From: MVYY01 sp012517575
Lineage (GTDB): Bacteria > Bacteroidota > Bacteroidia > Bacteroidales > Paludibacteraceae
Assembly (NCBI GenBank): GCA_031629035.1
Contig: JAVLUG010000007.1
Span: 175,569-239,568, forward strand
DNA length: 64,000 bases
Reading direction: 5' to 3'
A program made the position numbers and the translations under genes. How positions within the stretch are numbered: the stretch's first letter is position 1; each line of letters opens with the position of its first letter. The notes below the pieces were generated by a model. That model did no database searches and was not told the origin of the DNA. It saw only the letters and a program-made list of their open reading frames with translations. Shown here piece after piece: positions 8,761-16,344 of the stretch.

Positions 8761-10047
8761 ATGAAAAATCTGTGCTTTTATTTTGAAATTCATCAGCCAA
8801 TGCGATTAAAAAGATATCGCTTCTTCGACATTGAACAGGATCATTATTATTATGATGATTTTCAAAATGAGGAACGAATTCGTTTGCTGGCTGAACAGTC
8901 TTTTTTGCCGGCCAATCGTACGCTTCTGGAAATAATTCAAAATTCCAACGGAAAATTTCGTTGTGCTTTTTCGTTCTCGGGTGTTGTGTTGGAACAATTG
9001 GAGCAGTATGCTCCCGAAGTGATCGACAGCTTTGACGAACTTTCCAAAACTGGCTGTGTGGAATTTTTGGCCGAAACTTATGCTCATTCTCTTTCTTCTG
9101 TTTACGATTTACATGAATTTGAGCAGCAGGTAGCTCTGCAAACTGAAAAAATAACTTCTCTTTTTGGGAAAAAACCGACTGTTTTCCGAAATTCAGAGTT
9201 GATCTATTCTGACGAAATTGGAGAAAAAATCTACAATATGGGATACAAAACCATATTAATTGATGAAGTCAGCCATGTTTTAGGCTGGAAAAGTCCAAAT
9301 TTTGTATATTCTCACCCGACGTTGCCTAAGTTAAAATTACTGGTTCGAAATTTTAAGTTGAGTGACGATATTGCTTTTCATTTCTCCGATCACTCGTGGA
9401 GCGATTTTCCTCTCACAGCAGACAAATTTATTTCATGGATAAAAAATATGCCGGAAGATCAACCTGTTGTAAATATCTGGCTGGGATACGAAGCACTGGG
9501 TTTGTTTCAACGACCTGAAAGTGGAATTTTTGAATTTCTTAAAGCTATACCGTTTTTTGCTTTACAAAACAATATCGGCTTTTTAACGCCTTCGGAAATA
9601 GCAAAAAAGATTGAAGCAGTTGATATGCTTTCGTCTCCTGAACCCATTAGTTGGTCTGGGATAGAGAAAGACATAAGTTTATGGAACGGTAACGACTTGC
9701 AGCAGGAAGCACTCAATAAACTTTATGCAGTGGGTGAGAGGGTTCGTCTTTGTTCTGATCGGCCGCTTCGACACGATTGGTTGATGTTGCAGTCTTCCGA
9801 TCATTTTCGATACATGAGTCATAAAGATGCTTTTGGAACTTATTACGAATCGCCTTATGATGCATTTATGAATTATATGAATATTCTGGCAGATTTTCTG
9901 CTGAGAGTTGATGAACAGTATCCTACTACTATTGATAACGAGGAACTTAATGCTTTGCTCAATACCATTTACGAACTCGAAAAAGAAGTAGAAAGTTTGG
10001 AAAACGAATTGAAAAAATTACGCTCGAGAAAAAAAACGGAAAGCTAA
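8761..10047 (+). CDS. Glycoside hydrolase family 57 (alpha-amylase type)
   Basis: A 428-residue GH57 enzyme. The N-terminal motif CFYFEIHQPMRL is the family's conserved region 1 (HQP). TVFRNSELIYSDEIG is the region around the catalytic glutamate, and WLGYEALGLFQ and HFRYMSHKDAFGTYYES follow as later conserved blocks. The last 35 residues form a predicted coiled coil (IYELEKEVESLENELKKL). It hydrolyses or transglycosylates alpha-glucans in the cytoplasm, since no signal peptide is present. It is third in the glycogen gene set, with a 182 bp gap before it that may hold its own promoter. Confidence 0.88.
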   Translation: MKNLCFYFEIHQPMRLKRYRFFDIEQDHYYYDDFQNEERIRLLAEQSFLPANRTLLEIIQNSNGKFRCAFSFSGVVLEQLEQYAPEVIDSFDELSKTGCVEFLAETYAHSLSSVYDLHEFEQQVALQTEKITSLFGKKPTVFRNSELIYSDEIGEKIYNMGYKTILIDEVSHVLGWKSPNFVYSHPTLPKLKLLVRNFKLSDDIAFHFSDHSWSDFPLTADKFISWIKNMPEDQPVVNIWLGYEALGLFQRPESGIFEFLKAIPFFALQNNIGFLTPSEIAKKIEAVDMLSSPEPISWSGIEKDISLWNGNDLQQEALNKLYAVGERVRLCSDRPLRHDWLMLQSSDHFRYMSHKDAFGTYYESPYDAFMNYMNILADFLLRVDEQYPTTIDNEELNALLNTIYELEKEVESLENELKKLRSRKKTES

Positions 10048-10057
10048 AATTATTCTC

Positions 10058-10645
10058 ATGGTGCATGAGTTTGAAAAAAGTCTTGTTTTTGAAAAAAGTC
10101 AGTTTCAACGAGCTGATAATTTTTATCGTGAAGTGTTACATGTTAACGAAATCAGAAGATTTTCAACTGATTCAACGGAAGATATGAGAATGCAGCTTCA
10201 GGATATTGATGTGGAACTGATAAAAAATAACCAAGCTTTCAATGTTTCCGAAAAATTCAGAGACAAGGATTTCGGCGATTTGTATTTGGAAGTTTTCAGT
10301 AAATATCCACATACGCGTGGTTGGCTCGAAACCGGTTCGGCCGATATGTTAGTATATTTTGTTCCTGAAGCAGTCTATTGCTGCAATGCTCAAATTCTGC
10401 GAAAATTCTGCGTAAACAAATTGTTTCCCGAGATTCCGGACGAATGGTACAAGGAAATTTTCTGTTCCGATGCTGCAATTAATTCCAAAAATTTAAATTT
10501 TTTCAGTCAGCAAACAATTATTCATCTTATCAAAGCGAATAATCAAACTGCAGACGGAAATCGCTGGTGCACTATTGGAATAAGTGTCTCATTTGATTTT
10601 TTTAAAAATAATGGATTGAACATCAGAAAGTTTATGTTTTCGTGA
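10058..10645 (+). CDS. Unknown protein following the glycogen operon (possible nuclease-like fold)
   Basis: A 195-residue protein whose start is only 10 bp after the GH57 stop, so it is probably co-transcribed. I do not recognise a named family. The block KFRDKDFGDLYLEVFSKYPHTRGWLETGSADMLVYFVPEAVY resembles, in order and spacing, small phage-type PD-(D/E)xK nucleases (Asp, then Glu-x-hydrophobic, then GWL and a SAD-YF segment), but the lysine is not clearly conserved and this is only a resemblance. The N-terminal 25 residues are charged and probably helical. It has no signal peptide or membrane segment. Confidence 0.6.
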   Translation: MVHEFEKSLVFEKSQFQRADNFYREVLHVNEIRRFSTDSTEDMRMQLQDIDVELIKNNQAFNVSEKFRDKDFGDLYLEVFSKYPHTRGWLETGSADMLVYFVPEAVYCCNAQILRKFCVNKLFPEIPDEWYKEIFCSDAAINSKNLNFFSQQTIIHLIKANNQTADGNRWCTIGISVSFDFFKNNGLNIRKFMFS

Positions 10646-10729
10646 TTTTTTGAGATGTTCCCTCTTTGCTGCTATATTTTGAAGCAATATCAGAGATTCT
10701 AAACTGCTAAATCCAAAAATTGTTGACGA

Positions 10730-10761
10730 CTTGTTTCACGTTTTCTTTTTTTATACTTTTG
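10730..10761 (+). promoter_or_regulatory. hisA promoter
   Basis: CTTG (10730-10733), 20 bp of spacer, then TACTTTTG (10754-10761), a full match to the Bacteroidetes -7 consensus TAnnTTTG. Initiation near 10768 would give a leader of about 33 nt. Confidence 0.5.
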
Positions 10762-10800
10762 CCAACCTGTTTGTAGTAATTAGATACACAAAAAATTATA

Positions 10801-11520
10801 ATGGAAATTATTCCTGCCATTGACATTATTGACGGTAAATGTGTTCGTCTGGCTCAAGGAGATTACGACAAGGTAAAAGTTTATAGCCGTAATCCTGAAG
10901 AGGTTGCAAAAATGTTTGCCGACGAAGGATTCAGACGATTGCACTTGGTAGATTTAGATGGAGCAAAAGCCCAGCACATTGTAAATTACAAAGTATTGGA
11001 AAAAATTACTTCGACGACGGATCTCATTGTTGATTTTGGTGGAGGATTAAAGTCGGATGATGATTTGCGTATTGCTTTTGAATCTGGAGCATCGATGGTT
11101 ACAGGAGGAAGCATAGCCGTAAAAAATCCCGAAATTTTGATTAAATGGCTGAAAAAATATAGCGGAGAAAAAATTATTTTAGGTGCCGACGCAAAAAACG
11201 ACAAAATTGCCGTATCGGGCTGGACAGAAAGTACCGAACTGGATTTGATTCCTTTCATTAAAGAATACGTTTCGAAAGGAATTAAATATGTTATTTGTAC
11301 CGAAATAAGTCGGGATGGAATGCTACAGGGTCCTGCTGTTGAGTTGTACAAAAAAATAATTGCAGCCGAACCTCAGGTACACTTGATCGCAAGTGGAGGA
11401 GTGGGTTCACTTCAGGATATTGAAATGTTAAATGAAGCTGGTATTCCGTCAGTTATTGTCGGAAAAGCAATTTACGAAGGCCATATTTCATTAAAAGAAT
11501 TAAGTAGATATTTATCTTAA
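10801..11520 (+). CDS. hisA: Phosphoribosylformimino-5-aminoimidazole carboxamide ribotide isomerase
   Basis: HisA, the (beta/alpha)8 isomerase of histidine biosynthesis that opens the ProFAR ribose to PRFAR. It has 239 residues, the usual length. The N-terminal catalytic aspartate is Asp8 (MEIIPAIDIIDGKCVRL) and the second is Asp130 (GADAKND). Phosphate-binding loops are VDFGGGLKSDDD and IASGGVGSLQDIEML. Unusually, no other his gene is nearby: the next genes (DUF5606, Nif3-like, zinc ribbon) are not histidine genes. hisF is a close paralogue, but MEIIPAIDIIDG and the end of the protein fit HisA. Confidence 0.95.
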   Translation: MEIIPAIDIIDGKCVRLAQGDYDKVKVYSRNPEEVAKMFADEGFRRLHLVDLDGAKAQHIVNYKVLEKITSTTDLIVDFGGGLKSDDDLRIAFESGASMVTGGSIAVKNPEILIKWLKKYSGEKIILGADAKNDKIAVSGWTESTELDLIPFIKEYVSKGIKYVICTEISRDGMLQGPAVELYKKIIAAEPQVHLIASGGVGSLQDIEMLNEAGIPSVIVGKAIYEGHISLKELSRYLS

Positions 11521-11564
11521 ATTTTAATTATAAGTATAATCAAATAATTTGTAATCAATAAGTT

Positions 11565-12017
11565 ATGTTGAAAGATATTTTATATGTTTCGGGGAAACCC
11601 GGTCTTTACAAAATGGTATCGCAAGGAAAAAATCTAATGGTCATCGAATCGCTGAGCGATGGTAAACGCATACCGGTTTTTTCAAGCGATAAAATCGTAT
11701 ATTTGAAAGATATAGCTATTTTTACTGAAAATGGAGAAGTTCCATTATCTGAAGTTTTTGAAAAAATCAAGACGAAGGAAAATGGAGCAAAATGCAGTGT
11801 CGATGCAAAATCGGGACATGAAAAACTGGTTCAATATTTCGAAGAGATTCTTCCCGATTACGATAGAAACAGAGTTTATCCGAGCGACATTCGAAAACTG
11901 ATTAATTGGTACAACATTTTGGTGGATGCACAATTGACAGATTTTACAGAAGCAGAAACTGAAGAAAAAATTGAAACGGCATCAGATAAAACAGAAGAAA
12001 TTTCTTCAGAAAATTAA
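11565..12017 (+). CDS. DUF5606 family protein
   Basis: A 150-residue protein of the DUF5606 family, restricted to Bacteroidetes. The N-terminus LKDILYVSGKPGLYKMVSQG and the segment KRIPVFSSDKIVYLKDIAIFT are diagnostic and suggest a small SH3-like beta domain. The middle has a helical region (KLVQYFEEILPDYDRNRVYPSDIRKLINWYN) and the tail is acidic and low-complexity. It lies 44 bp after hisA and 14 bp before the Nif3-like gene. Its function is unknown; such domains often bind nucleic acid, but nothing here proves that. Confidence 0.75.
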   Translation: MLKDILYVSGKPGLYKMVSQGKNLMVIESLSDGKRIPVFSSDKIVYLKDIAIFTENGEVPLSEVFEKIKTKENGAKCSVDAKSGHEKLVQYFEEILPDYDRNRVYPSDIRKLINWYNILVDAQLTDFTEAETEEKIETASDKTEEISSEN

Positions 12018-12031
12018 ATTCATTTTCGACC

Positions 12032-13126
12032 ATGAAAGTTCAATCTGTTTGTAATATTCTGGAAGAATTTGCACCTTTGGCACTGCAAGAGGCTTATGAC
12101 AATGCAGGGCTGATAGTGGGCGAACCTTTCATGGAAGTTACAGGCATTTTGATTACTTTGGATGTTACAATGGAAGTGTTGGAGGAAGCTCATCGAAAAG
12201 AATGTAATTTTATTTTAGCTCATCATCCTTTGATTTTCAATCCGTTAAAACGTCTTATAGGTCAGAATGAAACCGAACGTTGCGTTGTTTTTGCATTGAA
12301 GAACGATTTGGCTGTTTATGCAGCCCATACCAATCTGGACAACCTTTGGAATGGTGTTAACCATAAAATTGCCGAAAAATTGAAATTGATGAATACACAA
12401 GTTTTAAAGCCTTTGTCTCATCAATTGCTTAAGTTGATTACTTTTGTTCCCCATGCCTATGCCGACAATGTACGAAAAGCCTTATTTGACGCAGGTGCCG
12501 GTAACATTGGTAATTACGATTCGTGCAGTTTTAATGTTGAAGGAAAAGGTACTTTTAAAGCTGACGAAAATGCTCATCCATTTGTTGGCGAGCACAATGA
12601 ATTTCACATTGAACCCGAAACCCGCATTGAAGTTATTTTACCGTATTATTTGAAAAGTTCGGTTCTAAATGCTTTGTTACAAGCTCATCCTTACGAGGAA
12701 CCAGCTTACGATCTGATTCTTTTGGAGAATGATTGGCACAGAACAGGAGCAGGGTTAATGGGTAACCTTGAAACACCGATTGATGAACTTACCTTTTTAC
12801 GAAATTTAAAAACGGTTTTTTCAGTTCCTTGCATTCGACATACACCGTTGTTGGGAAAAGATATTGTTAAGGTTGCTGTTTGTGGAGGATCTGGAAGCAC
12901 TTTTCTTAGAAATGCCATACAACAAGGAGCGGATGTTTTTATCTCGGCCGACTTCAAATATCATGAATTTTTTAATGCTGATGGAAAAATTCTGATTGCA
13001 GATGTTGGACATTATGAATCTGAACAATTTACGAAAGATATTTTTTATGAAATTATCTCAAAAAAAATTCCTAACTTTGTTGTCAAAATCTCAGAAACCT
13101 ATACAAATCCCATTAATTATTTGTAA
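12032..13126 (+). CDS. Nif3-like dinuclear metal centre protein (YqfO type)
   Basis: A 364-residue Nif3/DUF34 protein. Metal ligands are visible as the His pair in FILAHHPLIF (about residues 62-63), the later Asp in AAHTNLDN and the C-terminal HYESEQF. The Nif3 domain is split by a PII/CutA-like insertion (about residues 130-235, LKLITFVPHAYADNVRKALFDAGAG), the long form typical of Firmicutes and Bacteroidetes. It is 5 bp upstream of the zinc-ribbon protein; the two are neighbours in many Bacteroidetes and are probably translated together. It has been proposed to act on folate- or nucleotide-derived metabolites, but the reaction is not settled. Confidence 0.88.
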   Translation: MKVQSVCNILEEFAPLALQEAYDNAGLIVGEPFMEVTGILITLDVTMEVLEEAHRKECNFILAHHPLIFNPLKRLIGQNETERCVVFALKNDLAVYAAHTNLDNLWNGVNHKIAEKLKLMNTQVLKPLSHQLLKLITFVPHAYADNVRKALFDAGAGNIGNYDSCSFNVEGKGTFKADENAHPFVGEHNEFHIEPETRIEVILPYYLKSSVLNALLQAHPYEEPAYDLILLENDWHRTGAGLMGNLETPIDELTFLRNLKTVFSVPCIRHTPLLGKDIVKVAVCGGSGSTFLRNAIQQGADVFISADFKYHEFFNADGKILIADVGHYESEQFTKDIFYEIISKKIPNFVVKISETYTNPINYL

Positions 13127-13131
13127 TCAAT

Positions 13132-13908
13132 ATGGCTACAGAAGTAAAAACAGAAAAAGAAATAAGCGTTGAAGAAAAGCTCAAGGCATTATATGAACTG
13201 CAGAAAGTGTATTCTAAAATTGATGAAATCAGAAATTTAAGAGATGAACTACCGCTGGAAGTTCAAGACCTTGAAGATGAAATTATTGGTTTAAATACCC
13301 GTTTGGAAAATTATAAAAATGAAATTGAAGAGCTGGAAACTGCCATTAAAGCCAAAAAGCTGGAAATAGAGCAAGCGCGTACAAAAATAGAAAAGTACAA
13401 AGAACAGCAAGAAAATGTTAGAAATAATCGTGAATATGACAATCTTTCCAAAGAAATAGAATATCAAACACTTGAAATAGAGTTGTGCGAAAAACGTATC
13501 AGGGAATACACTGCTGCGCTCGAATCCAAAAAGGCCGAACAGAAAAGTACAATGGAAACTTTAGCCGAACGTCGATTGGATTTGGAACAGAAAAAAGGCG
13601 AATTGAATGAAATTATTTCTGAAACCAAACAAGAAGAGGAGAGGTTAAGGGAACAAATCAAACAAATTGAACAACGAATGGAGCCTCGGCTTTTGACAGC
13701 ATTTAAGCGTATTCGTAAAAATTCGAGAAATGGACTTTCTGTAGTTCCCGTACAGCGCGATGCTTGTGGAGGTTGCTTCAATAAAATTCCTGCTCAACGT
13801 CAGTTGGATATTCGTTCCCGCAAAAAAATCATCGTTTGTGAATATTGTGGTCGAATTTTGGTCGATCCCGAATTGGCAGAAATTCTTCCACCAACATCAG
13901 AAGGTTAA
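13132..13908 (+). CDS. Coiled-coil protein with C-terminal C4 zinc ribbon (CT398/CdsZ-like)
   Basis: A 258-residue cytoplasmic protein. Residues 15-190 form a long antiparallel coiled coil (repeated LEDEI, LETAIKAKKLEIEQ patterns). The C-terminus is a zinc ribbon with CGGCFNKIP and, 22 residues on, CEYCGRILVDPE. This matches the C4-type zinc-ribbon family often annotated as a nucleic-acid-binding protein; a chlamydial homologue (CdsZ) works with type III secretion, which does not apply here. It follows the Nif3-like gene by 5 bp and ends in a strong terminator that is duplicated 4 kb away. Confidence 0.8.
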   Translation: MATEVKTEKEISVEEKLKALYELQKVYSKIDEIRNLRDELPLEVQDLEDEIIGLNTRLENYKNEIEELETAIKAKKLEIEQARTKIEKYKEQQENVRNNREYDNLSKEIEYQTLEIELCEKRIREYTAALESKKAEQKSTMETLAERRLDLEQKKGELNEIISETKQEEERLREQIKQIEQRMEPRLLTAFKRIRKNSRNGLSVVPVQRDACGGCFNKIPAQRQLDIRSRKKIIVCEYCGRILVDPELAEILPPTSEG

Positions 13909-14047
13909 TTTTTTTTTTTTGAATTTTTTATTGCCTGAGTGATTTAGTTCATTCAGGCTTTTTTATGCGCTAAAATTTCATTTTTTCTCTATTAATGTAA
14001 AGAAAGTTTGAAATATTAAAACCTCAGAGAACAAAATCATTTGTAAT
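13903..14047 (+). repeat. Direct repeat, left copy (terminator repeat)
   Basis: About 145 bp running from the last coding bases and stop codon of the zinc-ribbon gene through its terminator to TTGAAATATTAAAAC, CTCAGAGAA and TAATTTA. It is repeated at 17937-18083. Identity is near complete over the first 75 bp and about three quarters after that. The two copies bracket the toxin/immunity-like array. Confidence 0.8.
13933..13964 (+). terminator. Rho-independent terminator after the zinc-ribbon gene
   Basis: A 10 bp stem with one G-U pair (GCCTGAGTGA / TCATTCAGGC), loop TTTAGT, then TTTTTT. A second copy sits at 17964-17995. Confidence 0.85.
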
Positions 14048-14392
14048 TTACCCCACGCTGCCGCAATGATTGCATCGTGTGGCAACAACTTTAAATCAAC
14101 ACAATATCCAATAATCCTTTTTCTCCGGCATAATCAGTAGCGCTACTATACACATAATGTTCGGCTCTAAATACCAATCCCTCTTCAACAGGATTGTTAT
14201 GAATGTAATTCAGCTTCTCATCAATTACCTTATTACTCCAAAGTTCTATTGGTTTATTGTCGTGTCTCCATAAAAGCTTACAAAATAGACTCCTATTGGA
14301 TTATGGAACTTATAATTTCTACTCATTGTAACTCCGTTTTATTTACTTGCTAGCTTAACTGCCACACGGTTGCATCGTGTGGCAGCAGAGGG
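14048..14392 (-). mobile_element. REP-flanked, internally deleted RAYT element, copy 1
   Basis: A 345 bp unit bounded by hairpins: an imperfect TGCCGCA...TGTGGCA at 14059-14084 and a 10 bp stem CTGCCACACG / CGTGTGGCAG at 14359-14385. Between them lies a transposase remnant. A copy of identical length is at 16832-17176. REP-associated tyrosine transposases (IS200-like) are normally flanked by such palindromes, so this is a non-autonomous deletion derivative. Confidence 0.75.
14091..14326 (-). pseudogene. REP-associated tyrosine transposase (RAYT) remnant, copy 1
   Basis: Read on the minus strand, the first codons give MSRNYKFHNPIGVYFVSF, the typical RAYT N-terminus. The sequence then jumps, with a frame change, to WRHDNKPIELWSNKV, continues through YIHNNPVEEGLVF and ends at a stop. 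That is the RAYT C-terminus. The middle of the protein, including the HUH and catalytic tyrosine region, is missing, so it cannot be active. Only about 80 of the roughly 180 residues expected for the family remain. Confidence 0.8.
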
Positions 14393-14410
14393 GTAGCAGC
14401 ACTATAAGCA

Positions 14411-14435
14411 AAAAGCCCGGCAAGTCCGGGCTTTT
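14411..14435 (-). terminator. Terminator of the 14437-14910 gene
   Basis: A 10 bp perfect stem AAAAGCCCGG / CCGGGCTTTT with a 5 nt loop, 1 bp past the stop codon of the minus-strand gene. The stem ends in A/T tracts and could work in both directions. Confidence 0.8.
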
Positions 14436-14436
14436 G

Positions 14437-14910
14437 TTATTTTATAAATATCCTAAATTCATCTGATTCTAAGCTGCCATACAATTTATTGTACTTCTTA
14501 AAATCTCCTCTTTGCTCTTTACATAAATAGTAAAGATGAAGATAGTTCATACCTTTTTTAAAGACAGGTGGTTTTGCGTAAACTTTGAAAGTTTCTTTAT
14601 GTGTTGCATGCGGAGCAATTTCGCTTTCTTCCCTTAAATCCAAAACTTTATTCAAAAAATAACTATCATATTCAAAACCTCCTGAAGGTCTAACAATTGA
14701 CAATACTGCCTTAGGGTAAAATTTTATACAACTGTCAGTCTTGTTCTCAAAAACCACTGTTAGTATAAATGTGCTATCTGCATAAACAGTATCTCTATTT
14801 AACTCTGCAGACAGTCCAATATATTTATCTATTGAACTACTTGTGTTATTCACGTTAATACCGTTTTGAGTAAACAACAGTATAGATAGATATGATATAA
14901 ATTTTACCAT
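14437..14910 (-). CDS. Putative orphan immunity protein, exported
   Basis: A 157-residue protein with an N-terminal hydrophobic segment (FISYLSILLFTQNGI) that looks like a signal peptide, followed by a beta-rich region resembling an Ig-like fold (DTVYADSTFILTVVFENKTDSCIKFYP). No named family is recognised. Its start codon overlaps the stop of a short upstream frame that reads like the tail of a larger protein (14904-14972). This ATG/TAA overlap is typical of toxin-immunity gene pairs, so I infer an immunity function for a periplasm-acting toxin. Expression would come from the promoter box in the repeat at 14971-15253. Ends in its own terminator. Confidence 0.6.
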   Translation of the reverse strand: MVKFISYLSILLFTQNGINVNNTSSSIDKYIGLSAELNRDTVYADSTFILTVVFENKTDSCIKFYPKAVLSIVRPSGGFEYDSYFLNKVLDLREESEIAPHATHKETFKVYAKPPVFKKGMNYLHLYYLCKEQRGDFKKYNKLYGSLESDEFRIFIK

Positions 14911-14972
14911 CTTCTTGGGATTCTATATAAAAAGTGCCACCATTGACTATTAAACTGTGTCGAGTACGAACC
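14904..14972 (-). pseudogene. Orphan toxin-tail fragment upstream of 14437-14910
   Basis: A 22-codon open stretch directly after the MITE-like repeat, reading GSYSTQFNSQWWHFLYR and ending RIPRRW-stop. The stop overlaps the start codon of the next gene. The aromatic/Arg-rich composition looks like real protein and not random AT-rich sequence. There is no start codon; the 5' part is replaced by the repeat. Interpreted as the C-terminus of a lost polymorphic toxin. Confidence 0.5.
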
Positions 14973-15253
14973 CGTCCTACCGGATATCCTCATTCAATAT
15001 ACAAAGCTTTGCGGGCGTCTGAGGTGAACCAACGGTCATGACCGAAGGGAATAATTGCAATCACCTCGTAATGTATTATAAGGAACCAGCGGTCACGACC
15101 ATCGGGAGTAATTGTAATCCGAAACACTTACCACAGCAAAATATATTTATTGAGCAAAGATAATTTTTTAATCTAAATATTTAACTTAGCGGATTGCAAA
15201 TCCTTATAATACAAGAATGTTCATCTAATTAAGACACATCCAAGTACGACGGG
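14971..15253 (-). repeat. MITE-like repeat B, copy 1 (283 bp, carries a promoter box)
   Basis: First of three copies (also 16021-16253 and 17651-17938). The ends are imperfect inverted repeats: CCCGTCCTACCGGAT on the left and, reverse-complemented, CCCGTCGTACTTGGAT on the right. Inside, on the minus strand, is a perfect -7 box TATCTTTG (15155-15162), then a 45-codon micro-ORF starting GTG (15127 down to 14990) with FGHDRWFTSDARKALYIE at its end. The micro-ORF contains an in-frame 57 bp duplication (DGRDRWF and FGHDRWF) that copy 2 lacks. Confidence 0.75.
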
Positions 15254-15287
15254 CACCGATTTCTCGATTTTATAAGTTTTTCAAAAT

Positions 15288-15935
15288 CTAAATGTAGTTT
15301 TTATATCTCATTTCGATCAAGGAAGAAAAACTCAAAACACGATCTGAGTTTTCCTTAAAAAGACTTTTTTTTAATCTTTCAAAATCAACTTCTCCTCTTT
15401 TATATTTAAAAAATGCCAAATTATCTATAAAGGTTTTATCATCGAATAATGAATAAGCCACATTCATATAATTTATAAATTCCATCCAACGATTAGTCTC
15501 AGCTAAGCATCGAATTGATAGTGAATAAATATTATATTTATCATAAATACTTTTAAACTTTTCATATGGGGTTTTAAATTCTGTAATTATTCTCCTAATA
15601 AAATCCAATGACCAATCTTCTGATATTACAGCGCACACATAAGATAATCTTGCTACCAACTTAATCTCAGCAACTGAATTAAAATTATCAACACATACTT
15701 TAATTTCATTTTTACACTCCTGTTCCTTTTTCATTGTTTGTATTCCAATCAAACAGCAAAATCGTTGCTTTAAATCACCCTGAACTAATAATTCTTTAAT
15801 TATTTGAAGATAAATTTCTTTATCCAACTGACTAGTTAATTTATAATATTTTCTGCCAATCTCAAAGTGCGGTTCGACCTTTTCCGGTAAATTAATCGTA
15901 TCGATTATTTCCTTTTTAATTTCTTCGTATGTCAT
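15288..15935 (-). CDS. Putative orphan immunity protein, helical repeat type
   Basis: A 215-residue, apparently all-helical cytoplasmic protein (no signal peptide or membrane segment), charged and Lys/Glu/Ile-rich, with HEAT-like periodicity in the middle (EIKLVARLSYVCAVISEDWSLDFIRRI). No family is recognised. It starts 4 bp after the stop of an orphan tail fragment (15940-16020), headed by repeat B copy 2. By context it is probably an immunity protein whose toxin has been lost; the sequence itself does not prove this. A nuclease-inhibitor or other helical-scaffold role would look the same. Confidence 0.6.
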   Translation of the reverse strand: MTYEEIKKEIIDTINLPEKVEPHFEIGRKYYKLTSQLDKEIYLQIIKELLVQGDLKQRFCCLIGIQTMKKEQECKNEIKVCVDNFNSVAEIKLVARLSYVCAVISEDWSLDFIRRIITEFKTPYEKFKSIYDKYNIYSLSIRCLAETNRWMEFINYMNVAYSLFDDKTFIDNLAFFKYKRGEVDFERLKKSLFKENSDRVLSFSSLIEMRYKNYI

Positions 15936-15939
15936 TATT

Positions 15940-16020
15940 CTATTTTATTAAAAAGATATTTGACGGAGATGCTCCTTGATAAAAACGCCACTGAGGAACA
16001 CCGTTTGTCCAATTGGTTCC
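15940..16020 (-). pseudogene. Orphan toxin-tail fragment upstream of 15288-15935
   Basis: A 26-codon open frame that begins exactly at the edge of repeat B copy 2. It reads GTNWTNGVPQWRFYQ and then GASPSNIFLIK before the stop, 4 bp ahead of the next start codon. The composition is clearly protein-like (W, G, P-rich turns). It has no start codon. It fits the last residues of a toxin domain whose 5' part was replaced by the repeat. Confidence 0.55.
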
Positions 16021-16253
16021 CCCGTCCTACCGGATATCCTCATTCAATATACAAAGTTTTGCAGGCGTCTGAGGTGAACCAGCGGTCACGACCATCTGGA
16101 GTAATTGTAATCCGAAACACTTACCACAGTAAAATATATTTATTGAAGCAAAGATAACTATTTAATCTAAATATTTAACTTGGCGGATTACAAATCCCAG
16201 CAACGTGCGCAACTTTTTGTTCATCTAATTAAGACACATCCTGTACGATGGGG
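16021..16253 (-). repeat. MITE-like repeat B, copy 2 (233 bp)
   Basis: The same ends as copy 1 (CCCGTCCTACCGG on the left, GTACGATGGG on the right) and the same minus-strand -7 box TATCTTTG (16149-16156). The micro-ORF (16120 down to 16040) has 26 codons and carries a single DGRDRWFTSDA unit, 57 bp shorter than in copies 1 and 3. It faces the 15288-15935 gene. Confidence 0.75.
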
Positions 16254-16344
16254 GAAAAACAAAAGTAGTCCCCCAATTGTAAAAAAATAAAAATCACAAT
16301 GCGCTGTTTAGCAGGATTTTACGGTTGTGTATTTTCAAGTTGGG

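Noticed and set aside
13132..13908. Zinc-ribbon protein as evidence for type III secretion
   Set aside because: Only the fold is shared with the chlamydial protein; no secretion gene is near and the gene sits in a housekeeping operon.
14911..14970. Tyrosine/tryptophan-rich tail as a leader peptide or attenuator
   Set aside because: It has no start codon or ribosome-binding site of its own and its stop overlaps the next start as in toxin-immunity pairs; no alternative hairpins were found.
15960..16157. 65-codon plus-strand frame across repeat B copy 2
   Set aside because: It is antisense to the toxin-tail fragment and to the repeat's own conserved micro-ORF, and its counterpart is not open in the other repeat copies.
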